Shown: positions 8,211 to 16,682 of the stretch, piece by piece
How positions within the stretch are numbered: position 1 is the first letter of the stretch
Layout of the letters: every line of letters begins with the position of its first letter
Assembly: GCF_006088715.1 (NCBI RefSeq)
Contig: NZ_CP030771.1
Span: forward strand, 6,157,501 to 6,221,500
Reading direction: 5' to 3'
Length of the DNA: 64,000 nucleotides
Source: Streptomyces sp. YIM 121038
GTDB taxonomy: Bacteria; Actinomycetota; Actinomycetes; Streptomycetales; Streptomycetaceae
Position numbers and translations under genes: made by a program
Notes under the pieces: model-generated
The model's input: the letters and a program-made list of their open reading frames with translations, nothing else
Database searches by the model: none
Told to the model about the DNA's origin: nothing

Positions 8211-10118
8211 ATGCCCACGCGCCACGACATTCGTAACGTCGCCATCGTCGCCCACGTCGACCACGGCAAGACGACCATCGTCGACGCCATGCTCAAGCAG
8301 GCCGGCGCCTTTGCCGCGCACGCCGCAGAGTCCCTCGACGACCGCATGATGGACAGCAACGACCTGGAGCGTGAGAAGGGCATCACGATCCTGGCCAAGA
8401 ACACCGCGGTCAAGTACCACCCGAAGGACGGTGGCGACCCGATCACGATCAACATCATCGACACCCCCGGCCACGCCGACTTCGGTGGCGAGGTCGAGCG
8501 CGGTCTGTCGATGGTGGACGCGGTCGTCCTTCTGGTCGACGCCTCCGAGGGTCCGCTGCCGCAGACCCGCTTCGTGCTCCGCAAGGCCCTCCAGCAGCGG
8601 CTGCCGGTGATCCTCTGCATCAACAAGACGGACCGCCCGGACTCCCGCATCGACGAGGTCGTCAACGAGACGTACGACCTCTTCCTCGACCTGGACGCCG
8701 ACGAGGACCAGATCGAGTTCCCGATCGTCTACGCCTGCGGCCGTGACGGCGTGGCCTCGCTGACCAAGCCGGAGGACGGCACCGTCCCCGCGGACAGCAC
8801 CAACCTGGAGCCGTTCTTCACGACGCTCCTGGAGCACGTCCCGGCCCCCGAGTACGACGAGTCGGCCCCGCTCCAGGCCCACGTCACCAACCTGGACGCC
8901 GACAACTTCCTCGGCCGCATCGCGCTGCTCCGCGTCGAGCAGGGCGAGCTGCGCAAGGGCCAGACCGTCGCCTGGATCAAGCGCGACGGTTCGATGGCCA
9001 ACGTGCGCATCACCGAGCTGATGATGACCGAGGCCCTCACCCGCAAGCCCGCCGAGAAGGCCGGCCCCGGTGACATCTGCGCCGTCGCGGGCATCCCCGA
9101 CATCATGATCGGTGAGACCCTCGCGGACCCGGAGAACCCGATCGCGCTCCCGCTGATCACGGTCGACGAGCCCGCGATCTCCATGACGATCGGTACGAAC
9201 ACCTCGCCGCTGGTCGGCCGCGGCGGCACCGGCAAGGGCGCGGACGCCAAGTCCGCCGTCAAGGACCGCAAGGTCACCGCCCGCCAGGTCAAGGACCGTC
9301 TGGACCGCGAGCTGATCGGTAACGTCTCGCTGCGTGTCCTGGAGACGGGACGCCCGGACGCCTGGGAGGTGCAGGGCCGCGGTGAGCTGGCGCTCGCCAT
9401 CCTGGTCGAGCAGATGCGCCGCGAGGGCTTCGAGCTGACCATCGGCAAGCCCCAGGTGGTCACCCAGGAGATCGACGGCAAGACGCACGAGCCGGTCGAG
9501 CGCATGACCATCGACGTGCCCGAGGAGCACATGGGCGCCGTCACGCAGCTCATGGGCGTCCGCAAGGGCCGCATGGACAACATGTCCAACCACGGCTCCG
9601 GCTGGGTGCGCATGGAGTTCGTCGTCCCGTCCCGCGGCCTCATCGGCTTCCGTACGGAGTTCCTGACGAACACCCGTGGCACGGGCATCGCGCACTCCAT
9701 CCACGAGGGCCACGAGCCGTGGTTCGGCCAGCTCCAGACCCGTAACAACGGTTCGCTGGTGGCCGACCGCGCGGGCGCGGTCACGCCGTTCGCGATGATC
9801 AACCTCCAGGAGCGCGGTGTGCTGTTCACCGAGCCCGGCACCGAGGTGTACGAGGGCATGATCGTCGGTGAGAACTCGCGCTCCGACGACATGGACGTGA
9901 ACATCACCAAGGAGAAGAAGCTCACCAACATGCGTGCGGCTTCCGCGGACAACACCGAGAACGTGGTGCCGCCGCGCAAGCTCTCCCTGGAGCAGTCCCT
10001 GGAGTTCTGCCGCGACGACGAGTGCGTCGAGGTGACCCCGGAGGCGGTCCGCATCCGCAAGGTGAACCTGGACCAGCGCGAGCGCGCCCGTGCGGCGTCG
10101 CGCGCCAAGCACGGCTGA
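8211..10118 (+). CDS. typA: Translational GTPase TypA/BipA
   Basis: A 635-aa ribosome-associated GTPase of the EF-G family, involved in stress and low-temperature ribosome assembly in other bacteria. GTPase motifs are intact: AHVDHGKTT (G1), a switch I region with [16 protein letters not shown] (G3) and NKTD (G4). These are followed by the EF-Tu-like domain II, EF-G-like domains III and V, and the TypA C-terminal domain (GKKLTN-like block [10 protein letters not shown]). The true start is ATG 8211 ([13 protein letters not shown]) behind GGGAGAAG. An upstream in-frame start near 8130 would add residues that do not belong to the family and would cover the leader hairpin. Confidence 0.97.
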   Translation: MPTRHDIRNVAIVAHVDHGKTTIVDAMLKQAGAFAAHAAESLDDRMMDSNDLEREKGITILAKNTAVKYHPKDGGDPITINIIDTPGHADFGGEVERGLSMVDAVVLLVDASEGPLPQTRFVLRKALQQRLPVILCINKTDRPDSRIDEVVNETYDLFLDLDADEDQIEFPIVYACGRDGVASLTKPEDGTVPADSTNLEPFFTTLLEHVPAPEYDESAPLQAHVTNLDADNFLGRIALLRVEQGELRKGQTVAWIKRDGSMANVRITELMMTEALTRKPAEKAGPGDICAVAGIPDIMIGETLADPENPIALPLITVDEPAISMTIGTNTSPLVGRGGTGKGADAKSAVKDRKVTARQVKDRLDRELIGNVSLRVLETGRPDAWEVQGRGELALAILVEQMRREGFELTIGKPQVVTQEIDGKTHEPVERMTIDVPEEHMGAVTQLMGVRKGRMDNMSNHGSGWVRMEFVVPSRGLIGFRTEFLTNTRGTGIAHSIHEGHEPWFGQLQTRNNGSLVADRAGAVTPFAMINLQERGVLFTEPGTEVYEGMIVGENSRSDDMDVNITKEKKLTNMRAASADNTENVVPPRKLSLEQSLEFCRDDECVEVTPEAVRIRKVNLDQRERARAASRAKHG

Positions 10119-10160
10119 GCCCCTCAGGACGCGGCAGGGCCGCTCCGCGGGACCGACGTC

Positions 10161-10205
10161 GAGGCCGGCCTCCCCACACCCACCGGTGTGGGGGGAGCCG
10201 GCCTC
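10161..10205 (+). terminator. typA terminator
   Basis: A long stem: GAGGCCGGC..TCCCCACAC pairs with GTGTGGGG..AGCCGGCCTC across a short CCACCG loop, about 42 bases after the typA stop. Confidence 0.8.
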
Positions 10206-10624
10206 CGGCGTATCCGGGGAGCGATAGCGTCTCGTCACGGAGCGTCTCCGCGAAGGCGGCTCGACAGTGGCTCGACCGCTGCTCGGCAACCGGTTTTTGC
10301 CCACGATCTGTCCGCTATACGGACTCTCTTGACCGTTAGATGGGTAACACGTCCGTTTCGCAACCATCTATCTGGGATCGGTTTGTCCGGATTTTGGAAG
10401 TTGTACGTGCCAGGTGTGATTGAACCGAGACCAAAAGGGTGTGGTCGGGCCGTACCTCATGGCTAATAGTTGACCGCGTATAGCTCGGGTCAATGGGTCA
10501 CGCGCTGTGGGGAGCGCCGACTCACGAGCACACTGGGGTACTCGATCTTCGTCGGCAGGGGTGTCGGCGCTGCTTGACGTACCCCCTCTTGTAGCGAACA
10601 AGTGGACTCATGAGGAGGAACCCC
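10206..10624 (+). promoter_or_regulatory. Upstream control region of the first oligopeptide ABC operon
   Basis: This 419-bp stretch is clearly richer in A/T than its surroundings and has no gene. It contains GTCCG-CTATA-CGGAC (10310-10324), a dyad TAGATGG/CCATCTA with a 20-base spacer (10337-10370), and GTACGTGCCA (10403-10412), whose complement differs by one base from the AdpA consensus TGGCSNGWWY as I remember it. Three TTGAC-type hexamers occur (10329, 10470, 10574), but none has a well-spaced TANNNT partner. The ribosome site GAGGAGG is at 10613-10619. Confidence 0.5.
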
Positions 10625-12256
10625 ATGCGTGGTGCCAAGAGCGCCAAGTGGGTTGGGGGCGCGGTTGTTATCGCCCTTGCCGCGACGGCCTGTGGTGGCG
10701 GCGACAGCGGCAGTGACAACAAGAACCGGGCGATCGACAAGAACGGCACCTTCGTCTACGCGAGTGGCGAGCCGCAGAACCCGCTTCAGCCGGCGAACAC
10801 CAAGGAGGCGTACGGAAGCGACGTCATCCACACGCTGTTCACCGGTCTCGTCGACTACACGCCGGGCACCGGCAAGCTGGTCAACATGAACGCGGAGTCG
10901 GTGACGCCGTCCAAGGACAACAAGACCTGGACGGTCAAGCTCAAGCCGGGGTGGAAGTTCCACAACGGCGAGGCGGTCACCGCGGAGTCGTACGTCAAGG
11001 CGTGGAACTGGGCGGCCCACACGCCGAACAACCAGACCAACAGCTCTTGGTTCGCGGACATCGAGGGTTACACCGACGTCCACCCCGAGAAGGGCAAGCC
11101 GAAGACCGACAAGATGTCGGGTCTGAAGGTCAAGGGCGAGAACGAGTTCACGATCACGCTGAACGCGGGCATCCCGTACTACGCGTACAAGCTGGGCTAC
11201 GAGGTCTTCTCCCCGCTGCCCTCGGGCTTCTTCAAGGACCCGAAGGGCTACGGCGAGAAGCCGGTCGGCAACGGTCCGTACAAGTTCGCCAGCTGGGACC
11301 ACAAGAAGTCCATCAAGGTCACGCGCTACGACGGCTACCAGGGCCCGAACAAGGCCAAGAACGGTGGCGTCACCTTCAAGAACTACGCCTCCTCCGAGGG
11401 CGCGTACAAGGACCTGGTGTCGAACAACGTCGACTCCATGGCGATCGTGCCGGAAGGCGAGCTCGCCAACTACCAGGAAGACCTGGGTGATCGCGCGATC
11501 AACCAGGACTTCTCGATGATCCAGACGATCGCGTTCGCCCGCTACACCAAGCAGTGGAAGAACATCGACGTCAAGGTCCTCCAGGGCCTGTCGATGGCGA
11601 TCGACCGCGACACCATCATCAAGACGGTCCTCAACAACACCCGTGAGGCCGCCACCGGCTGGGTCGCCAAGGACATCATCGGCTACAAGCCCGGCGCCTG
11701 CGGCGAGTACTGCAAGTACGACGCCAAGAAGGCCAAGGAGCTCATCAAGGCCGGCGGCGGCGTCCCGGACAACAAGGTCTCCATCCAGTACAACGCCGAC
11801 CAGCCGCACAAGGGCTGGGTCACCGCGGTCTGCAACAGCATCAAGCAGGCGACCGGCGTGAACTGCGTGGGCGACCCGAAGACCGACTTCCAGGCCGACA
11901 CGCAGACGCGTGACGCCAAGAAGGTCAAGTCGATGTACCGCTCCGGCTGGGTCCTCGACTACCCGTTCAACGGCAACTTCCTGCGTGACCTCTACGGCAC
12001 CGGTGTCGGCGGCAACCAGAGCGGCTTCTCGAACAAGGACTTCGACAAGCTGACGGCCAAGGCCGACAAGGCGCCGACCATCGAGAAGTCCGCGGACCTC
12101 TACAACGAGGCCGAGCGCAGCCTGCAGAACAGCTTCCCCTCCATCCCGCTCTGGTACGGCAAGTTCCAGACCGGCTACTCCACCAATGTCTCTGGCGTGA
12201 AGTTCGACCAGCAAGCGAGCCCGATCTTCACTGAAGTCCAGGTGTACAAGAAGTAG
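10625..12256 (+). CDS. Oligopeptide-binding lipoprotein, BldKB-like (operon 1)
   Basis: A 543-aa family-5 binding protein that delivers peptides to the importer encoded downstream. The signal peptide MRGAKSAKWVGG and lipobox ATAC place the lipidated Cys at residue 23. Blocks typical of the family follow: ENPLQPANT-like QNPLQPANTKEAYG, WTVKLKPGWKFHNGEAVTA, KPVGNGPYKFASWDHKK and IPLWYGKFQTGYS. An ATG at 10610 also lies in frame, but the Shine-Dalgarno GAGGAGG (10613-10619) sits inside that extension, so 10625 is chosen. The protein has many Lys residues and C-terminal Cys pairs (CGEYC, VCNSI, VNCVG). A strong hairpin separates it from the permeases. By position before the S9 peptidase gene and by sequence it belongs to the bldK group, which in S. 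coelicolor imports a signal needed for aerial growth. Confidence 0.92.
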   Translation: MRGAKSAKWVGGAVVIALAATACGGGDSGSDNKNRAIDKNGTFVYASGEPQNPLQPANTKEAYGSDVIHTLFTGLVDYTPGTGKLVNMNAESVTPSKDNKTWTVKLKPGWKFHNGEAVTAESYVKAWNWAAHTPNNQTNSSWFADIEGYTDVHPEKGKPKTDKMSGLKVKGENEFTITLNAGIPYYAYKLGYEVFSPLPSGFFKDPKGYGEKPVGNGPYKFASWDHKKSIKVTRYDGYQGPNKAKNGGVTFKNYASSEGAYKDLVSNNVDSMAIVPEGELANYQEDLGDRAINQDFSMIQTIAFARYTKQWKNIDVKVLQGLSMAIDRDTIIKTVLNNTREAATGWVAKDIIGYKPGACGEYCKYDAKKAKELIKAGGGVPDNKVSIQYNADQPHKGWVTAVCNSIKQATGVNCVGDPKTDFQADTQTRDAKKVKSMYRSGWVLDYPFNGNFLRDLYGTGVGGNQSGFSNKDFDKLTAKADKAPTIEKSADLYNEAERSLQNSFPSIPLWYGKFQTGYSTNVSGVKFDQQASPIFTEVQVYKK

Positions 12257-12271
12257 TTCGCGAGGGCTCAG

Positions 12272-12310
12272 CCCGTGGTGCCGACCGGTGATCCCGGTCG
12301 GCACCACGGG
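12272..12310 (+). terminator. Intra-operon hairpin after the first binding-protein gene
   Basis: Perfect 17-bp arms (CCCGTGGTGCCGACCGG and its complement) with a 5-base loop, 15 bases after the stop and 26 bases before the permease start. A stem here can stop some transcripts or protect the 3' end of the binding-protein mRNA, giving more receptor than permease. Confidence 0.85.
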
Positions 12311-12336
12311 CGGCTTCGCACAGGACGGAGGCTTCC

Positions 12337-13263
12337 ATGGGGCGCTACGTCGCGCGGCGACTGCTCCAGATGATCCCGGTCTTCATTGGGACCACTCTTC
12401 TCATTTTCTTGATGGTCAATGTGCTTCCCGGCGACCCGGTACGGGCGCTGTGGGGGGACAAGCCGCCGGACCCGGCGCAGATGGAGGCCATTCGCCACCA
12501 GCGCGGTCTCGACCTCCCGCTCTGGCAGCAGTACCTGCACTACATGAAGAACCTGGCCGTCGGTGACCTGGGCACCAACATCGGTGGCCGGCCGGTCGGC
12601 GACATCCTCAGCCAGGCGTTCCCCGTCACGGTGCGGCTCGCCCTGCTCGCCTTCGGCATCGAGATGGTCCTCGGCATCGCCCTCGGCATGCTCGCCGGTG
12701 TGCGCCGCGGCCGCGTCGTGGACAACCTGATCCTGGTCTTCACGCTGCTCGTCATCTCGGTTCCGGTGTTCGTGCTCGGCTACATCGTCCAGACGGTGTT
12801 CGGACTCCAGCTGAAGTGGACCGAGCCAACGGTCCAGGACGCCACGGACATCACCCAGCTGATCCTTCCGGCGATCGTGCTCGGCTCGCTCTCCCTCGCG
12901 TACGTCGCCCGGCTCACGCGGACGAGCATCGCGGAGAACCTGCGCGCCGACTACATCCGCACCGCCGTCGCCAAGGGTCTGCCCAAGAGCCGGATCATGA
13001 CGCGCCACCTGCTGCGCAACTCGCTGATCCCGGTGGTGACCTTCCTCGGCACCGACATCGGCACCCTGATGGGCGGCGCGGTCGTCACGGAAGGCATTTT
13101 CAACGTGCCGGGCGTGGGCAACACTCTGTTCGACGGTCTCGCACGCCGCGAGGGTCAGGTCATCGTCGGCACTGTGACCATCCTGGTGCTCGTCTACCTG
13201 GCCGCGAGCCTGATCGTCGACCTGCTCTACGCGGTCCTGGACCCGAGGATCCGTTATGCCTGA
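12337..13263 (+). CDS. Oligopeptide ABC transporter permease, DppB/OppB type (operon 1)
   Basis: A 308-aa inner-membrane permease with six predicted helices, beginning MGRYVARRLLQMIPVFIGTT. The cytoplasmic EAA-like loop that docks the ATPase is YIRTAVAKGLPKSRIMTRHL. The C-terminus LLYAVLDPRIRYA is the standard OppB ending. ATG 12337 follows GGAGG. Its stop overlaps the next permease start by eight bases, so the two are co-translated. It is closely similar to the permease at 18376. Confidence 0.93.
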   Translation: MGRYVARRLLQMIPVFIGTTLLIFLMVNVLPGDPVRALWGDKPPDPAQMEAIRHQRGLDLPLWQQYLHYMKNLAVGDLGTNIGGRPVGDILSQAFPVTVRLALLAFGIEMVLGIALGMLAGVRRGRVVDNLILVFTLLVISVPVFVLGYIVQTVFGLQLKWTEPTVQDATDITQLILPAIVLGSLSLAYVARLTRTSIAENLRADYIRTAVAKGLPKSRIMTRHLLRNSLIPVVTFLGTDIGTLMGGAVVTEGIFNVPGVGNTLFDGLARREGQVIVGTVTILVLVYLAASLIVDLLYAVLDPRIRYA

Positions 13264-14221
13264 CGTCACCAAGACCACTCAGCCGGACGCGGCCTCCGAC
13301 GGCGCGGCCAAGGCCGCGGCGACGGCCTCCGAGGCCGCCGCGGGCCCGGCGCCGGGCAAGCCCCGCTCGCTTGCCGCGGACGCCTGGCGGGACCTGCGCC
13401 GCAACCCGTTCTTCGTGATCTCCGGGCTCCTCATCGTGCTGCTCGTGGTGATCGCGTTCTTCCCGGGCATGTTCACCAGCGCCGACCCGACCAAGGGCGA
13501 TCTGCGCAACCACTTCCTGGAGAAGCCGAGCTACACGCACTTCTTCCAGCCGGAGTGGTTCGGCTACGACGGCCAGGGCCGGTCCATCTACGCCCGCGTG
13601 CTGTACGGAGCCCGCAACTCGATCACGGTCGGCATCTGCGTCACCATCGCCGTCACCATCATCGGCTCCATCCTCGGCATGCTCGCCGGCTACTTCGGCG
13701 GCGTCTGGGACGCGATCATCTCGCGGATCACCGATGTGTTCTTCGGCGTCCCGTTCCTGCTCGGCACCATGGTCGTGATGAACGCCGTGACCGACCGCAC
13801 GGTGTGGACGGTGGTGGGCGCCCTCGCGGTGCTCGGCTGGACCCAGATCACCCGCGTCATGCGCGGATCCGTGATCACCACCAAGCACTCCGACTACGTG
13901 GTCGCGGCCAAGGCGCTCGGTGCGAGCACCTGGCGGATCCTGATCCGGCACATCCTGCCGAACGCGGCCGCACCCGTGATCGTCGTCGCGACCATCGCGC
14001 TCGGCGGCTACATCACGGCCGAGGCGACCCTCTCCTTCCTCGGCATGGGCCTGTCGGACGACGCGATCTCGTGGGGCAGCGACATCTCCGACGCCGCCAA
14101 GCAGCTGCGCAACGACCCGTACATCCTGTTCTTCCCGGCCGGCATGCTGAGCCTGACCGTCCTGGCGTTCATCATGCTGGGCGACGCCGTGCGCGACGCC
14201 CTCGACCCCAAGCTGCGCTGA
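13256..14221 (+). CDS. Oligopeptide ABC transporter permease, DppC/OppC type (operon 1)
   Basis: A 321-aa partner permease. An Ala/Thr-rich cytoplasmic N-terminus of about 40 residues precedes the conserved AWRDLRRNPFFVISGLLIVL helix. The periplasmic loop has WFGYDGQGRSIYARVLYGAR, the OppC signature for DxxGRD-type proteins. The EAA loop is DYVVAAKALGASTWRILIRH and the C-terminus is AVRDALDPKLR. The start lies inside the upstream gene (8-base overlap). Together with the OppB-type partner it forms the membrane channel. Confidence 0.93.
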   Translation: MPDVTKTTQPDAASDGAAKAAATASEAAAGPAPGKPRSLAADAWRDLRRNPFFVISGLLIVLLVVIAFFPGMFTSADPTKGDLRNHFLEKPSYTHFFQPEWFGYDGQGRSIYARVLYGARNSITVGICVTIAVTIIGSILGMLAGYFGGVWDAIISRITDVFFGVPFLLGTMVVMNAVTDRTVWTVVGALAVLGWTQITRVMRGSVITTKHSDYVVAAKALGASTWRILIRHILPNAAAPVIVVATIALGGYITAEATLSFLGMGLSDDAISWGSDISDAAKQLRNDPYILFFPAGMLSLTVLAFIMLGDAVRDALDPKLR

Positions 14222-14232
14222 GGGAGGCGTAC

Positions 14233-15285
14233 GTGACCACCATCGAGAAAGAGGCGAGCGTGCCCGCCCCGCGCGACGCCGAGCGGGCACCCCTGCTCGA
14301 AGTCCGGGACCTGCACGTCGAGTTCCACACCCGCGAGGGCGTGGCCAAGGCCGTCAACGGCGTCAACTACACCGTGGAGCCGGGCGAGACGCTCGCCGTG
14401 CTCGGCGAGTCGGGCTCCGGCAAGTCCGTGACCGCGCAGGCGATCATGGGCATCCTGGACATGCCGCCCGGCAAGATCGGGAAGGGCGAGATCCTCTTCC
14501 GCGGCCAGGACATGCTGAAGATGTCCAACGAGGAGCGCAGGAAGATCCGCGGCCGCAAGATCGCGATGATCTTCCAGGACGCGCTCAGCTCCCTGAACCC
14601 GGTGCTCAGCGTCGGCTACCAGCTCGGCGAGATGTTCCGGGTGCACCAGGGCGCCAGCCGCAAGGAGGCCAAGGCCAAGGCCATCGAGCTGATGGACAAG
14701 GTCAAGATCCCGGCCGCCAAGGAGCGGGTGAACGACTACCCGCACCAGTTCTCGGGCGGTATGCGCCAGCGCATCATGATCGCGATGGCGCTCGCCCTGG
14801 AGCCGGACCTGATCATCGCCGACGAGCCCACCACGGCCCTCGACGTGACGGTCCAGGCGCAGGTCATGGATCTGCTCGCGGAGCTCCAGCGCGAGTACAA
14901 CATGGGCCTGATCCTGATCACCCACGACCTCGGCGTGGTCGCGGACGTGGCGGACAAGATCGCCGTCATGTACGCGGGCCGGATCGTGGAGACGGCGCCG
15001 GTGCACGAGCTGTACAAGCGCCCGGCGCACCCGTACACCCGGGGCCTGCTCGACTCGATCCCGCGCCTGGACCAGAAGGGCCAGGAGCTGTACGCGATCA
15101 AGGGGCTGCCGCCCAACCTCCTGAAGATCCCCACGGGGTGCGCGTTCAACCCGCGCTGCCCGAAGGCCCAGGACATCTGCCGCACCGAGATCCCGAAGCT
15201 CGCCCCGGTCACGGAGCGGGACGGCGGGGAGCTCGTGGGCCGCGGCAGCGCGTGCCACTTCTGGAAGGAGACGATCCATGGCTGA
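14233..15285 (+). CDS. Oligopeptide ABC transporter ATPase, OppD type (operon 1)
   Basis: A 350-aa ATP-hydrolysing subunit. Walker A is GESGSGKS, the signature is FSGGMRQR, and Walker B is [12 protein letters not shown], with the H-loop in [14 protein letters not shown]. The C-terminal oligopeptide ATPase extension has [17 protein letters not shown], a Cys motif typical of OppD/DppD proteins (some bind Fe-S). The start is GTG 14233 after AGGGAGG; longer open frames upstream are the antiphase of the permease gene. It overlaps the next ATPase by eight bases. Confidence 0.94.
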   Translation: MTTIEKEASVPAPRDAERAPLLEVRDLHVEFHTREGVAKAVNGVNYTVEPGETLAVLGESGSGKSVTAQAIMGILDMPPGKIGKGEILFRGQDMLKMSNEERRKIRGRKIAMIFQDALSSLNPVLSVGYQLGEMFRVHQGASRKEAKAKAIELMDKVKIPAAKERVNDYPHQFSGGMRQRIMIAMALALEPDLIIADEPTTALDVTVQAQVMDLLAELQREYNMGLILITHDLGVVADVADKIAVMYAGRIVETAPVHELYKRPAHPYTRGLLDSIPRLDQKGQELYAIKGLPPNLLKIPTGCAFNPRCPKAQDICRTEIPKLAPVTERDGGELVGRGSACHFWKETIHG

Positions 15286-16432
15286 GGAGCTCAAGAAGGA
15301 CGCCGCGGACGTCACCGACGCCACGCCGAACGTCACCGAGGTGGAGACGGTCGACGCGGCGACGCCCGAGGAGGCCGTCGCGGCCATCGAGGCCCCCGCC
15401 GAGCGCGGTGAGCCGATCCTCCAGGTCCGCAATCTGGTGAAGCACTTCCCGCTGACCCAGGGCATCCTCATCAAGCGCCAGATCGGTGCGGTGAAGGCGG
15501 TCGACGGCATCTCCTTCGACCTCTACCAGGGCGAGACGCTCGGCATCGTGGGCGAGTCCGGCTGTGGCAAGTCCACGGTCGCGAAGCTGCTCATGACCCT
15601 GGAGCGGGCCACCGCGGGCGAGGTCTTCTACAAGGGCCAGGACATCACCAAGCTGTCAGGCCGGGCCCTGAAGGCCGTGCGCCGCAACATCCAGATGGTG
15701 TTCCAGGACCCGTACACCTCGCTCAACCCGCGCATGACGGTGGGCGACATCATCGGGGAGCCCTTCGAGATCCACCCCGAGGTGGCGCCGAAGGGCGACC
15801 GGCGCCGCCGGGTCCAGGAGCTCCTGGACGTGGTCGGGCTGAACCCCGAGTACATCAACCGCTACCCGCACCAGTTCTCGGGCGGTCAGCGCCAGCGCAT
15901 CGGCATCGCCCGCGGCCTGGCCCTCAACCCCGAGATCATCATCTGCGACGAGCCGGTCTCGGCCCTGGACGTGTCCGTCCAGGCCCAGGTCATCAACCTG
16001 ATGGAGAAGCTCCAGGACGAGTTCAACCTGTCCTACCTCTTCATCGCGCACGACCTGTCGATCGTCCGGCACATCTCGGACCGCGTGGGCGTGATGTACC
16101 TCGGCAAGATGGCCGAGATCGGCTCCGACGAGCAGATCTACGACCACCCGACGCACCCGTACACCCAGGCGCTCCTCTCGGCCGTCCCGGTCCCCGACCC
16201 GGAGGCCCGCGAGGGCCGCGAGCGCATCATCCTCACCGGTGACGTCCCGTCCCCGGCCAACCCGCCCTCGGGCTGCCGCTTCCGCACCCGCTGCTGGAAG
16301 GCGCAGGACAAGTGCGCGGAGGAGGTCCCGCTGCTCGCGATCCCCGAGCGCTTCAAGGACGTGGACACCCCCGCCGCCCACGAGTCGGCGTGCCACTTCG
16401 CGGAGGAGAAGGACGTGGTGCACGCGGCCTAG
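15278..16432 (+). CDS. Oligopeptide ABC transporter ATPase, OppF type (operon 1)
   Basis: A 384-aa second ATPase. An acidic N-terminal tail of about 45 residues (MAEELKKDAADVTDATPN) is absent from the operon 2 paralogue. Walker A is GESGCGKST, the signature SGGQRQRIG, and Walker [13 protein letters not shown]. The C-terminal Cys region is [17 protein letters not shown]. It forms the heterodimeric motor with the OppD-type protein. Last gene of operon 1; a strong terminator follows at 16449. Confidence 0.94.
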   Translation: MAEELKKDAADVTDATPNVTEVETVDAATPEEAVAAIEAPAERGEPILQVRNLVKHFPLTQGILIKRQIGAVKAVDGISFDLYQGETLGIVGESGCGKSTVAKLLMTLERATAGEVFYKGQDITKLSGRALKAVRRNIQMVFQDPYTSLNPRMTVGDIIGEPFEIHPEVAPKGDRRRRVQELLDVVGLNPEYINRYPHQFSGGQRQRIGIARGLALNPEIIICDEPVSALDVSVQAQVINLMEKLQDEFNLSYLFIAHDLSIVRHISDRVGVMYLGKMAEIGSDEQIYDHPTHPYTQALLSAVPVPDPEAREGRERIILTGDVPSPANPPSGCRFRTRCWKAQDKCAEEVPLLAIPERFKDVDTPAAHESACHFAEEKDVVHAA

Positions 16433-16448
16433 CACCGCGACACCGTCC

Positions 16449-16485
16449 GTGTGCCCCGCCGGGCTGCGAGCCCGGCGGGGCACAC
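16449..16485 (+). terminator. Terminator of oligopeptide operon 1
   Basis: Perfect 17-bp arms (GTGTGCCCCGCCGGGCT and complement) with a GCG loop, 16 bases after the last ATPase stop. This separates the two tandem operons. Confidence 0.88.
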
Positions 16486-16682
16486 GTGTGTGCGGGGGCC
16501 GCCGCCCGGGCCCGCACGGCGATCCGTGAAGGCGGCGCAGCGGGGCATCCGGGCGCCGCATGCGTACATCCGGAGGTCCTCTTCCCTCATACGGCCGGGC
16601 TAAATGTGCCGCTTGCCCCCTATAACGCGATATTGGCGATAGTGCGCGCGGCAGGCGCGCGGCGGAGGCGAGGAGGCAGTTC
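16486..16682 (+). promoter_or_regulatory. Promoter region of oligopeptide operon 2
   Basis: Gene-free region with an AT-richer patch at 16580-16645 (CTATAACGCGATATTGGCGATAGT) that probably holds the promoter. I could not pick a clear -35/-10 pair. The ribosome site GAGGAGG lies just before ATG 16683. Confidence 0.4.

Noticed and set aside
8019..10367. 782-codon minus-strand open frame opposite typA
   Set aside because: Mirror of typA; no ribosome site or recognisable domain.
10490..12307. 605-codon minus-strand frame opposite the first oligopeptide-binding gene
   Set aside because: His/Val/Asp/Leu-rich shadow of a clear lipoprotein gene.
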